Of a DNA stretch of 33,764 nt, positions 14,646-22,552 are shown one piece after another. Position numbers and translations under genes: made by a program. Source of the DNA: Nitriliruptorales bacterium. Its GTDB lineage: Bacteria > Actinomycetota > Nitriliruptoria > Euzebyales > Egibacteraceae. Numbering within the stretch: the stretch's first letter is position 1; each line of letters opens with the position of its first letter. Location of the stretch: NCBI GenBank assembly GCA_007126835.1, contig SLAO01000059.1, forward strand, positions 1 to 33,764, written 5' to 3'. The notes beneath the pieces are model-generated. The model ran no database searches. It saw only the letters and a list, made by a program, of their open reading frames with translations, and was not told the DNA's origin.

Positions 14646-16031
14646 GTGACGCAATCTGGTCTGTCAGAGCAGGGCAACGGCGCTCAAGGCGGTCCCGGCC
14701 AGATGCCCGGCGACGTCGCCGAGCCGTCGGGCGGCTCGATGGTGCTGCCGCCGGTCGAACGGGGTGACGAGGCCTACGTCAGCCGGATCCCTGAGGGGAT
14801 GCTGGTCCGCGCGACCAGCGCAACCGGGGGCGCCTCTGGTGTGGGCGTGACGCCGCGGTTCAAGCAGGTCATCGACGAGTTCTCCGAGGCTGTCAGTGCC
14901 GGGGGCACGCCCGCGGGCTTTCGCATCGAATCGGCTGTCGATGGCGACGGCGCGGTCCGTTTCGACCTGGTGCGCGACATCTCACGCGACCGCAACGGCC
15001 AGCGGCGCCCCACGCCGCTGCTGTTCTCGGTGGACTCGGCCAACCCCTACGAGGTGGCGCCGTGTGCAGGCCTGGTCGCGAACCTCACCTGCAACCCGGG
15101 CATCGTCTACGACTTGTTCCTCAACAACCCCGAGGCCAACGTCGGCAACCGCTTTTCCACGCTCGAGGAGGTGATCGCCGAGCTTGGCCGTGTGCTCGGG
15201 CCGGGCTGCGACATGAGCGTGGAGCTGAACAACCCGTTCGCTGACTTCGGGCAGATCCTCGAGGACATCCACCGCTACGAAGAAATCGTCTCGTCGCACA
15301 GGCTGGTCGTCAAGGTGCCCCACACCGGACCGGTCAACGCCGACAACGTCTCGCAGTTGCTCACCGGCGACAAGCGCCTCGATCGTCGCTACGACCAGGG
15401 CAGCACGCAGGACTACCTGCACGGCCACAACCTTGCGTTGCGGCTGCACGAGCACGGCTACCGGGTCAACTTCACGCTGATGTTCGAGCCCCACCAGGTG
15501 CCGCTGGCGCTGCAGGCCAGGCCGTACTTCATCAACGCGTTCTTGCGGCACCGTCGAGCTGCCACGCGCACGCTGCAAGGGCTCGTCGCGGCATACGAGA
15601 CCACCCACGAGCGCGGGTTCCTCACCCAGCTGCGGGAGTACATGCTCAAGCAGGACTTCCTGTCGGCCCACGACACCGAGGCGGATCTGCTGTCGGTGCT
15701 CGAGAAGGCTCGCACCTACCTCTACAACCGCCGAGCCGACGGGGAGGGCGCCGACGGACTCGATTCCGCACGTCAGGCCCTGCGGTGGCTGCGCACCGCC
15801 CACCTGCCCGACACCCGCCTGATCATCTGCAGCATGGAAGGTCCCACCTGGTACCCAGACGTCACCGCCATGCTCACCGAGCCCGAGTTCGCCGACATGC
15901 ATGACCGGGTGGTCATCACCACCGAGCCCAACTACCTCGCACGGTGGTCCAGCGCCCCCCAAGTCGTCAGCTACCAACGCCGGTTCATGAACGCCGCACA
16001 AGCCGCCAACGAAGCCGCTGAAGCCACCTGA
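14646..16031 (+). CDS. Divergent long transaldolase-like class I aldolase
   Basis: 461 residues from GTG 14646. Transaldolase landmarks are recognisable but distant: LVANLTCNPGIVYDLFL (T148-x-N150-P151, like TSNPT), Schiff-base candidate Lys223 in LVVKVPHTGPV, VNFTLMFEPHQVPLALQARPYFINAFLRHR (like NVTLIFS...SPFVGR), and LIICSMEGPTWYPDV near residues 395-410. The protein is about 90-150 residues longer than known transaldolases: a Gly-rich N-terminal extension of about 45 residues and an added stretch around 310-375. It differs from the canonical transaldolase just upstream, so both are unlikely to do the same reaction. Encoded 52 bases before two DeoC-type aldolases. Reaction unknown; a dihydroxyacetone-transferring or aldol-cleaving step is inferred. 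Confidence 0.7.
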   Translation: MTQSGLSEQGNGAQGGPGQMPGDVAEPSGGSMVLPPVERGDEAYVSRIPEGMLVRATSATGGASGVGVTPRFKQVIDEFSEAVSAGGTPAGFRIESAVDGDGAVRFDLVRDISRDRNGQRRPTPLLFSVDSANPYEVAPCAGLVANLTCNPGIVYDLFLNNPEANVGNRFSTLEEVIAELGRVLGPGCDMSVELNNPFADFGQILEDIHRYEEIVSSHRLVVKVPHTGPVNADNVSQLLTGDKRLDRRYDQGSTQDYLHGHNLALRLHEHGYRVNFTLMFEPHQVPLALQARPYFINAFLRHRRAATRTLQGLVAAYETTHERGFLTQLREYMLKQDFLSAHDTEADLLSVLEKARTYLYNRRADGEGADGLDSARQALRWLRTAHLPDTRLIICSMEGPTWYPDVTAMLTEPEFADMHDRVVITTEPNYLARWSSAPQVVSYQRRFMNAAQAANEAAEAT

Positions 16032-16083
16032 GCGACGGGTCGACATTCAGTCGCGCCATCTCGAACCGAGGAAAGGATCCGCA

Positions 16084-16803
16084 ATGGTCGACCTCGCGAC
16101 TGTGACCAGTTGGGAGCTCGGAAAGTGCTTTGACCAGTCGGTGCTGCCGAAGAACACCACCGAGGAGGACATCCGGGAGGGAGCACGCCTCGCGGTGAAG
16201 TACAACTGCGCGGCGTTTTACAGCTCGTCGCCGTATTGGACTTCGGTCGTGCTCGAAGAGCTCGAGGGCACTGACGTTCTGCCAGCCGCCGCGATTGCGT
16301 TCCCCTTCGGCTCGGCGACATCGCTGGTGAAGGTCAAAGAAGCTGAGGAGGCCGCCAGTCTGGGCTGCCGAGCTTTGGACATGGTGATGAACATCGGTGC
16401 ATTGAAGAGCGGACGCAGCGATGACGTGCGCCGCGAGTGCCGGGAGTTCCGAGACGCGGCCGGCGACGCGCTCACGAAAGTGATCCTGGAGACTTGCTTC
16501 CTCACCGACGACGAGATCCGTCGCGGCTCGGAGATCGTGGCCGAGGAAGGCATCGACTACGTCAAGACGTCATCCGGGCAGTTCGAGGGTCCCAGCATGG
16601 AGCACGTCCTGATCATGCTGGACGCTGTCTCCGAGACCCCGACCAAGGTCAAGGTGGCGGGTGTGAAGTTCCCCCGACCCCAGAACGCCTACGCCTTCCT
16701 GCTTGCGGGCGTCGACCTGATCGGCACGCGCGACGCACCGACGATCATCGATGCACTAGACCAGATGCGGCAGATCGGGCTCGTCCCGGCCTACCGCGGC
16801 TGA
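16084..16803 (+). CDS. DeoC-family class I aldolase, copy 1
   Basis: 239 residues from ATG 16084, with AGGAAAGG upstream. It follows the deoxyribose-phosphate aldolase pattern: Asp99 in ALDMVMNIGALKSG, Schiff-base Lys161 in DYVKTSSGQ and Lys190 in KVKVAGVKFPRP. These correspond to E. coli Asp102, Lys167 and Lys201, so it should be an active aldolase. The usual 'GGVRT' after the second Lys is changed to GVKFPRP, which lines the phosphate/substrate pocket, so the substrate may not be deoxyribose-5-phosphate. The gene ends 11 bases before a paralogue in the same direction. No nucleoside phosphorylase or phosphopentomutase of a classical deo operon is nearby. Confidence 0.85.
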   Translation: MVDLATVTSWELGKCFDQSVLPKNTTEEDIREGARLAVKYNCAAFYSSSPYWTSVVLEELEGTDVLPAAAIAFPFGSATSLVKVKEAEEAASLGCRALDMVMNIGALKSGRSDDVRRECREFRDAAGDALTKVILETCFLTDDEIRRGSEIVAEEGIDYVKTSSGQFEGPSMEHVLIMLDAVSETPTKVKVAGVKFPRPQNAYAFLLAGVDLIGTRDAPTIIDALDQMRQIGLVPAYRG

Positions 16804-16814
16804 GGAGGCAGAGC

Positions 16815-17504
16815 ATGCTGACCGTGGCCGAGTACGCCAAACATCTCGACATGGCCGTGCACCTCCAGAAGCTGGGCGAGGCCGACATCCGCCAGTACGC
16901 GCGGCAGGCGCGAGAGGCCAACGTCGCGGCCTTCTACACCAACCCGTTCTGGAACGCGGTGGTGGCCGAGGAGCTCGCGGGGTCCGACGTGCGGGTGGGG
17001 GCCGGGATCGCGTTTCCCTACGGTGCCACCACGACCGGCGTCAAGTTCGCCGAGATCTCCGACGCCCTGGAGAACGGCGCGACCGCGGTGGACATGGTCG
17101 TCAACATCGGGGCGCTCAAGGACGGCAACTACGTCCTGATCGACAAGGAGCTCGCCGGGCTGCGGGACCGTTGCGCCGGCACCGCGCTGACCAAGCTGAT
17201 CTTCGAGGTCGCGTTCTTGACCGACGAGGAGATCGTCACCCTGACCCGGATGTGCTGTGACGCCGGCTTGGACTACGTGAAGACCTCGACGGGCACTGAG
17301 GGCTTCCCGACCGAGCACCACGTCAAGCTCATGCGCGACAGCATCACCAATGACCGGACCAAGCTGAAGGTGTCCGGGGTGCCCCGCCAGTTCACGCTCG
17401 CCGCAACCTTGTGGATGCTCGACATGGGCGTGGACCTGATGGGCACCCGCAGCGCCGCCAACCTCGTGGCCGAATACGCCGCGCACCTCGCCGAGAAGTC
17501 CTAG
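16815..17504 (+). CDS. DeoC-family class I aldolase, copy 2
   Basis: 229 residues from ATG 16815, with GAGGAGG overlapping the stop of copy 1. Catalytic residues are again intact: Asp93 (AVDMVVNIGALKDG), Lys156 (DYVKTSTGTEGFPT), Lys185 (KLKVSGVPRQFT). The proteins share layout, for example AAFY(S/T)(S/N)PFWN/YW, VxAGIAFPxG and MGxxLMGTR-like ends, yet are clearly diverged, so this is an old duplication or a heteromeric pair rather than a recent copy. As in copy 1, the GGVRT-like phosphate segment after the second Lys is replaced (GVPRQFT). Sixteen bases separate it from the next kinase gene, so the two aldolases and kinase are almost certainly cotranscribed. Confidence 0.85.
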   Translation: MLTVAEYAKHLDMAVHLQKLGEADIRQYARQAREANVAAFYTNPFWNAVVAEELAGSDVRVGAGIAFPYGATTTGVKFAEISDALENGATAVDMVVNIGALKDGNYVLIDKELAGLRDRCAGTALTKLIFEVAFLTDEEIVTLTRMCCDAGLDYVKTSTGTEGFPTEHHVKLMRDSITNDRTKLKVSGVPRQFTLAATLWMLDMGVDLMGTRSAANLVAEYAAHLAEKS

Positions 17505-17520
17505 CCGGAAGGAACCGAAC

Positions 17521-19038
17521 ATGTCGCAGTACCTGGTAGGCATCGACGCCGGGACCACTGGCTGCAAGACGTGCATCTTCGATGTCGAAGGCACCGTCAT
17601 CGCATCCGACTACCGTGAGTACCCCTCGTACTACCCGAAGCCTGGCTGGGTCGAGCAGCTGTCGGAAGACCTCGTGCCGCCGCTGTTCGACTCGTGCAAG
17701 GCCGCGGTCGAGCGCTCCGGCGTGGACCCCGCAGAGATCGTCGCGCTGGCCATCTCGACACAGGGCTCGATCATCGGCCTGCTCGATGAGCGAGGCGAGA
17801 CCATCCGACCTTGGATCGGCTGGCAAGACCTACGGGGCGAGCCGTACCTCGAGGAGATCAAGAAGCTCATCCCGCAGGACCGGTACTACCAGATCACCGG
17901 CGACCCGCTCGGGGCGATCTTCTCGATCAGCAAGCTGGCCTGGCTCAAGGACAACGAGCCCGAAAACTGGGCGCGTGCCGAGCTGTTCTCCACCGAGCAG
18001 GACTTCCTCCTGCGCCAGTGGGGAGCCGACGAGTACTGGACGGACCTGTCCTCGGCTTCGCGCGAGGGCATGTTGGACATCGACAACTTCGTGTGGTCCA
18101 AGGAGATCCACGACCTGATGGGCATCCCCTTGGAGAAGCGGGCGAAGATTTCGACCGAGCCCGGCCAGGTGGTCGGGCGCCTGTCGAAGGAGGTCGCCGA
18201 GCGCAGCGGCCTGGCCGAGGGCACCCTGCTGTGCGTGGGCGCGCACGACCAGAACTGCTCGACGTTCGGGGCCGGTGCGGTTCGCGGCGGCGACACGGTC
18301 ATGGTCATCGGCACGTTCGGCTCGTGCTTCGTCGTCATGGACGAATCCAAGCGGGACCCCAACGCCAAGCTCGTCGTCAAGCCCAACCACGGCTTGGACA
18401 ACTGGACGATCGAGGCGTTCTCGGTCACGTCGGCATCGGCGTTCCGCTGGTACCGGGACACGTTCGCGGACCTGGAGGTCGCCGCCTCCAAGCAGCTGCG
18501 CGAGGACCCCTACGACCTGATCACCCGAGCCATCGCGGGCGTGCCTCCCGGCTCGGACGGCATCACGTTCCTGCCCTTCCTGCAGGGCGCGTCGGGTGCG
18601 CGCCTCAACGCCAACGCCCGCGGCACGTTCGTGGGGATGAGCCTGGGCACGTCGAAGGCCGCGATGGCCCGCGCGGTGCTTGAGGGAATCTCCTTCGAGA
18701 TGAAGGACATCCTGCTCGCCCAAGCCGCCGCCGGGATCGACATCGGCGCCATCCGTCTGACCGGCGGAGCGGCGAAGTCGCCGATGTGGTGCCAGATGCT
18801 CGCCGACATCTTCCAGCGACCCATCGAGCTGCTGCAGACCTCCGAAACCGGCGCCCTCGGTGCGGCCCTGTACGCCGGGGTTGGGGCAGGCATCTACGCC
18901 GACTGCACCGAGGCGGCCGATCGCGCGGTGAAGATCAGCAAGCGCTACGAGCCCGACCCCACCGTCGTGGACCAGTACGAGGAGGCCTTCGACCGCTTCG
19001 TCCGCGTCTACGAAGCACTCGACGGCCGGATCTTCTAG
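17521..19038 (+). CDS. FGGY-family carbohydrate kinase, xylulokinase/LsrK-like
   Basis: 505 residues from ATG 17521, with GGAAGGAA upstream. N-terminal phosphate loop VGIDAGTTGCKTCIFD, substrate region STQGSIIGLLDERGETIRPWIGWQDLRG, catalytic Asp243 in VGAHDQNCSTFGAG, and IRLTGGAAKSPMWCQMLADIFQRPIELLQTSETGALGAALYA for adenine binding. It resembles xylulokinase, autoinducer-2 kinase and glycerol-kinase-like members and differs from the ribulokinase-like kinase of the opposite operon. It directly follows two DeoC-type aldolases, an order also seen in principle in lsr loci (LsrK kinase and LsrF aldolase), although LsrF is a different branch. It likely makes the phosphorylated substrate of those aldolases (inference). 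Confidence 0.88.
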   Translation: MSQYLVGIDAGTTGCKTCIFDVEGTVIASDYREYPSYYPKPGWVEQLSEDLVPPLFDSCKAAVERSGVDPAEIVALAISTQGSIIGLLDERGETIRPWIGWQDLRGEPYLEEIKKLIPQDRYYQITGDPLGAIFSISKLAWLKDNEPENWARAELFSTEQDFLLRQWGADEYWTDLSSASREGMLDIDNFVWSKEIHDLMGIPLEKRAKISTEPGQVVGRLSKEVAERSGLAEGTLLCVGAHDQNCSTFGAGAVRGGDTVMVIGTFGSCFVVMDESKRDPNAKLVVKPNHGLDNWTIEAFSVTSASAFRWYRDTFADLEVAASKQLREDPYDLITRAIAGVPPGSDGITFLPFLQGASGARLNANARGTFVGMSLGTSKAAMARAVLEGISFEMKDILLAQAAAGIDIGAIRLTGGAAKSPMWCQMLADIFQRPIELLQTSETGALGAALYAGVGAGIYADCTEAADRAVKISKRYEPDPTVVDQYEEAFDRFVRVYEALDGRIF

Positions 19039-19085
19039 CGAGGGCCGCAGCGGTCGTCGGCAACGTCGCGGCCTCCGTGGATCGG

Positions 19086-19103
19086 GTGGATGAGCCCATC
19101 CAC
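19086..19103. terminator. Hairpin between convergent kinase and patatin genes
   Basis: Perfect 7-base arms GTGGATG and CATCCAC with an AGCC loop, located between the kinase stop (19038) and the patatin stop (19147). It could end transcription from either side; no T-run is present. Confidence 0.45.
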
Positions 19104-19146
19104 GGGGGCCGCGGAACGTGGCGTACGCGGCGCGGGCATTGGGCGA

Positions 19147-20022
19147 TCACGCGCTGGCTTCGCGAGGGTGGAGCAAGGCGCGGACCTGCGCGATCGTGGC
19201 GGTGGCCTTGGCCCCCGCGCGCCGAGCTGCGTCGTCGAGCCCCGAGAAGTCCAGCACCCGCACATCCGGACCAAGGTCCGGGCGCAGCGCCAGGTCCGCG
19301 TCCGACAAGCGCTCCTCGACGAACGCGCGCTGCCCCAGCTCCACTCCTCGCAGCAGCCCGCTGACCGGCCCTTCGGGCTCCTCGGCGAGCAGGCCCGGCC
19401 CGACCGGGACCGCCGCCACGACGACGTCGGCGCCCAGATCCCGAGCCACGTCCACTGGGGCCGGGTCGCTGAACGCTCCGTCCACCAGGAGCTGATCGCC
19501 GCGCCTGACCGGACGGGTCACGCCCGGCAAGGCAGACGAAGCCAGCGTCGCTTCGCTGACCAGCCCGCGGTCGAGCACCGCCCGGCTTCCGGCCGTCAGG
19601 TCGGTGGCGACCAGGGCGAGCGGGATGCGGGTGGCGTCGAACGTCAGTGACGCCCCCACCAGCTCGTCCAGCGAGCGGCGTCCCAGGGATTCGTAGCCCT
19701 GACGGCCCCACGTCCACACCGAAGGTGCCAGTTGGCGGGCGCTGCGCAGCGCGCCTCGCAGCCGGGCGAACGTCTCGTCGTCCGCGACGCCGGCGGTGGC
19801 CGGCAGGCGACTGCGGTCCACCGCCTGCAGGGCATCGGACCAGTCGGTGCGTGCCCCGTACGCCGCCGCCACGATCGCCGCGGTCGACACTCCGACGAGC
19901 ACGTCGGGCGAGAGCCCGGCGCGTTCGTACACCCCCAGCACCCCGGCGGCTGACAGGCCCCGTACGCCTGTGCCGCCGAGGACGAGGCCCAGCTTCAGCC
20001 GTTCGCCGTCCACACCCTCCAT
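19147..20022 (-). CDS. Patatin-like phospholipase family protein
   Basis: 291 residues from ATG 20022, chosen because GAGGTGG lies five bases upstream; a start at 20040 has no ribosome site. The oxyanion loop is GGTGVRG (residues 16-22). The nucleophile motif is GVSTA with Ser46, so the last Gly of GxSxG is Ala. The catalytic Asp is Asp181 in DGAFSDPAP. The family hydrolyses lipid acyl esters and includes RssA-like proteins of unknown role. No signal peptide or membrane segment is evident, so a cytoplasmic place is likely. Between convergent and divergent neighbours it appears to be a single-gene unit. Activity is probable, but the altered motif leaves doubt. Confidence 0.85.
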   Translation of the reverse strand: MEGVDGERLKLGLVLGGTGVRGLSAAGVLGVYERAGLSPDVLVGVSTAAIVAAAYGARTDWSDALQAVDRSRLPATAGVADDETFARLRGALRSARQLAPSVWTWGRQGYESLGRRSLDELVGASLTFDATRIPLALVATDLTAGSRAVLDRGLVSEATLASSALPGVTRPVRRGDQLLVDGAFSDPAPVDVARDLGADVVVAAVPVGPGLLAEEPEGPVSGLLRGVELGQRAFVEERLSDADLALRPDLGPDVRVLDFSGLDDAARRAGAKATATIAQVRALLHPREASA

Positions 20023-20120
20023 GGTGCCCACCTCGACCATGACGATCGAGCGGTGCGCGTGGCCGGCGCATTCTCGTCGTCCGATTCTGCCCGGAACCGG
20101 GCCGTGTCCCGCGGGCGAAC

Positions 20121-20126
20121 TACACT
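20121..20126 (+). promoter_or_regulatory. Possible -10 element for ctaA-ctaB
   Basis: TACACT stands in a slightly AT-richer spot 35 bases before the ctaA start. No -35 box of good quality was found at the right distance, so this is a weak call. Confidence 0.3.
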
Positions 20127-20161
20127 GTGGCCGCATCCCCGGCCCCGACCGTGAGGTCCCG

Positions 20162-21181
20162 GTGAACCAACCCCCGCAGCATCCCGGTTTCCGACGGCTG
20201 GCCACGGTGACCGCGGCGTTGACCCTGGGGCTCATCGCCCTGGGAGGCGCCGTCCGCGCCACCGACTCCGGCCTGGCCTGCCCCACGTGGCCTGGATGCT
20301 TCACCGCCGGGGACTTCATCCCGCCCGCGGACTTGAACGTCTGGCTGGAGCACTCCCACCGCCTCGTCGCCATCGTGGTTGGCTTGCTGGTCGCATGGTT
20401 GACCCTGTGGGTCCTGATGCGCTTCCGCCACCGCCGGGACCTGCTGTGGCCGACGCTGGCGGCGGCCGTGTCGGTCAACGTCCAGGCCGTGCTCGGGGCG
20501 TTCGTGGTGTGGCGCTGGCTCGAGGCCTGGCTGGTCACCGCGCACCTGACGTTGGCGATGCTGATCCTGGCGACGATGCTGGCCATCGCGGTCAACGCGT
20601 CGCATCCCCGGCCGACCCGGGCGGTCAGCCGGAAGCTCGACCTGCGCTTGGGACGCTGGTCGGCAGGCGTGGCGACGTTCGCCCTGGTGCAGATCGCGGT
20701 GGGGGGACAGGTCACCGGCGTGGGAGCCGGTCTTGCCTACCGTCTCCAGGGCTTTCCGCTGATGGACGGCGCGGTGTTCCCAGCCGTGACCGAGGCGACG
20801 AGCCGGCAGCTGTACCACGCAAGCCACCGCATGCTGGGGTTCGCGCTGCTGCTTGCCGTCGCATGGCTGTGGTGGCGCGCGGCCCGCGAGCGCTCTGCCC
20901 GACAGCAGGCCGGCAGCTGGAGCGAACGGCACGACTGGCTCGTTTGGCTGCCAGCCCTCGCCACCGGCTTGGTCGTCTTGCAGATCGGCATCGGGGTGAC
21001 CAACATCGCCTCGGACTTGTCCTGGCTGTCGGTCATCCCGCACCTGGCCGTGGCCAGTTGGATCTACACCGCGTTGTTCCTGCACACGATGCTGGCCTAC
21101 CGCTGGGCGGACCCTGTTGAGGCTCGAACCACAGGCCGGCCCGAGGCGACCGCAGACACCGCAGCGCAGGCCCGCCCGTGA
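20162..21181 (+). CDS. ctaA: Heme A synthase
   Basis: 339 residues from GTG 20162, with GAGG upstream. Eight hydrophobic segments are visible. The first periplasmic motif is GGAVRATDSGLACPTWPGCF, with the C-x5-C pair typical of the Bacillus/actinobacterial CtaA class. Heme-ligand histidines occur in EHSHRLVA, TAHLTLAML, YHASHRMLGF and IPHLAVASWIY. The enzyme oxidises the C8 methyl of heme O to the formyl group of heme A for aa3-type cytochrome oxidase. The C-terminal 20 residues are a polar tail. Its TGA overlaps the GTG of ctaB by four bases, so the two heme-modifying enzymes are translationally coupled. Confidence 0.95.
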   Translation: MNQPPQHPGFRRLATVTAALTLGLIALGGAVRATDSGLACPTWPGCFTAGDFIPPADLNVWLEHSHRLVAIVVGLLVAWLTLWVLMRFRHRRDLLWPTLAAAVSVNVQAVLGAFVVWRWLEAWLVTAHLTLAMLILATMLAIAVNASHPRPTRAVSRKLDLRLGRWSAGVATFALVQIAVGGQVTGVGAGLAYRLQGFPLMDGAVFPAVTEATSRQLYHASHRMLGFALLLAVAWLWWRAARERSARQQAGSWSERHDWLVWLPALATGLVVLQIGIGVTNIASDLSWLSVIPHLAVASWIYTALFLHTMLAYRWADPVEARTTGRPEATADTAAQARP

Positions 21182-22134
21182 ACCCTGGGCACACGTCGGC
21201 CAGGCCCGTTGCCGCCGACTACGCTGGTCACCGTCGCGGGTGGCGGGGCACCATCCGGGCCTACGTCGCGCTGACCAAGCCGCGGATCATCGAGTTGCTG
21301 CTGGTGACGACCGTGCCGACGATGATCGTCGCCGAGCGGGGGTTGCCCCACTGGTGGCTGATCCTCGCGACGCTTGTCGGGGGCACGCTGGCGGCTGCGA
21401 GCGCCAACACGATCAACTGCTTCGTCGATCGCGACATCGACGAGCGGATGGCGCGAACCGCGCACCGTCCCCTGGTCACCGACGACGTGGGCCCTGTCAA
21501 CGCGTTGCGGTTCGGCATCGTGCTCGGCGTGTTGTCGTTCGTCTGGCTGCTGGCGACGGTCAACGCCCTATCGGCGACGCTGGCGGTCGTCGCGATCTTG
21601 TTCTACGTCTTCGTCTACACCATCGGGTTGAAGCGTCGCTCGGCGCAGAACATCGTGATCGGTGGCGCCGCCGGCTGCATGCCGGTGCTGATCGGCTGGG
21701 CCGCCGTCACCGGAGAGCTGGGGCTGCCGGCGATCGTCCTGTTCGCGATCGTGTACTACTGGACCCCGCCGCACTTCTGGGCGCTCGCGCTCAAGCATCG
21801 CGTGGAGTACGCCGCCGCCGGCGTGCCGATGCTGCCGGTCGTGGCGGGCTTCGCCGAGACGACCAAGCAGATCCTGCTCCACAGCGTGATCATGGTCTCG
21901 GTCACGTTGATGTTCGGGGCCATCGGCGGGATGGGCCTGCTGTACCTGACCGCTGCCGTGGCCCTGGGCGCGCGCTTCCTCCATCTTGCGTGGCGCCTGC
22001 GCCGGGCGGAGGATGACCAAGCCGGCGACCGGCTCGCGATGCGGCTGTTCCGGTTCTCGATCACCTACCTGGGGCTGCTGTTCGTGGCCATGGCGGTCGA
22101 CGCGTTGCTGGCCGGGTGGGGCATTCTGGCCTGA
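21178..22134 (+). CDS. ctaB: Protoheme IX farnesyltransferase (heme O synthase)
   Basis: 318 residues from GTG 21178, overlapping ctaA by four bases. A UbiA-superfamily integral membrane prenyltransferase: YVALTKPRIIELLLVTTVPTM near the N-terminus, the first Asp motif NCFVDRDIDERMARTAHRPLV (NxxxDxxxD binds Mg-farnesyl diphosphate), and the second conserved loop YYWTPPHFWALALKHRVEYAAAGVPMLP. About nine membrane helices. It attaches a farnesyl group to heme B, producing heme O, the substrate of CtaA. In many actinobacteria ctaB lies next to tkt-tal; here they are in the same region but separated by the aldolase-kinase genes and patatin. Confidence 0.96.
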   Translation: MNPGHTSARPVAADYAGHRRGWRGTIRAYVALTKPRIIELLLVTTVPTMIVAERGLPHWWLILATLVGGTLAAASANTINCFVDRDIDERMARTAHRPLVTDDVGPVNALRFGIVLGVLSFVWLLATVNALSATLAVVAILFYVFVYTIGLKRRSAQNIVIGGAAGCMPVLIGWAAVTGELGLPAIVLFAIVYYWTPPHFWALALKHRVEYAAAGVPMLPVVAGFAETTKQILLHSVIMVSVTLMFGAIGGMGLLYLTAAVALGARFLHLAWRLRRAEDDQAGDRLAMRLFRFSITYLGLLFVAMAVDALLAGWGILA

Positions 22135-22151
22135 TCGGCGGTGCCGTCTGC

Positions 22152-22532
22152 TCAGCGGCTGCGCTGCTTGGCGTCTTCGGACGGACGCACCATCAGGTCA
22201 CCGCACAGCCACAGGGCCTTTGACCAGGGGTAGAACGCGATCGGGAACACGATCATCAAGCTGATGCCCCCGACCAGGAAGAAGGTCCATGGGGGATCAG
22301 GCCACGTCAGCGTCAACCCGCCGAGCAGGAACGCGAAGAACGCGAGCTGCGCCCCGCCGATGTTCAGGATCATCGCGCCGACCCAGTACCCCTCCTCGCG
22401 TTCGAACGGGAACCCGCAAGTGGGACAGGCCTCACGCAGCGTGAAGTAGCCGGAGAACACGCCCCGGCCGCCGCAGACCACACAGCGCCGCGCGAGCGCG
22501 CGGCCCAGCATCCGCAGTCGGCCGGGGCGCAT
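22152..22532 (-). CDS. DUF983 membrane protein
   Basis: 126 residues from ATG 22532 with GGAGG six bases upstream. Two CxxC pairs (CVVCGGRG and CPTCGFPF) frame a short segment, like a small zinc ribbon, followed by two hydrophobic helices at about residues 50-70 and 80-105. This layout is that of DUF983, a family often found near cytochrome-oxidase assembly genes. The gene faces ctaA-ctaB with a 17-base gap between stops, which agrees with such a link although it is not cotranscribed with them. Molecular role is unknown; metal binding or heme-copper oxidase assembly is only a guess from context. Confidence 0.8.
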   Translation of the reverse strand: MRPGRLRMLGRALARRCVVCGGRGVFSGYFTLREACPTCGFPFEREEGYWVGAMILNIGGAQLAFFAFLLGGLTLTWPDPPWTFFLVGGISLMIVFPIAFYPWSKALWLCGDLMVRPSEDAKQRSR

Positions 22533-22552
22533 CGGTCAACCTCCGCTCTGGG

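Noticed and set aside
16084..19038. The aldolase-kinase genes as an lsr (AI-2) uptake operon
   Set aside because: LsrA-D transporter, LsrB and LsrR are missing, and the aldolases keep DeoC rather than LsrF features.
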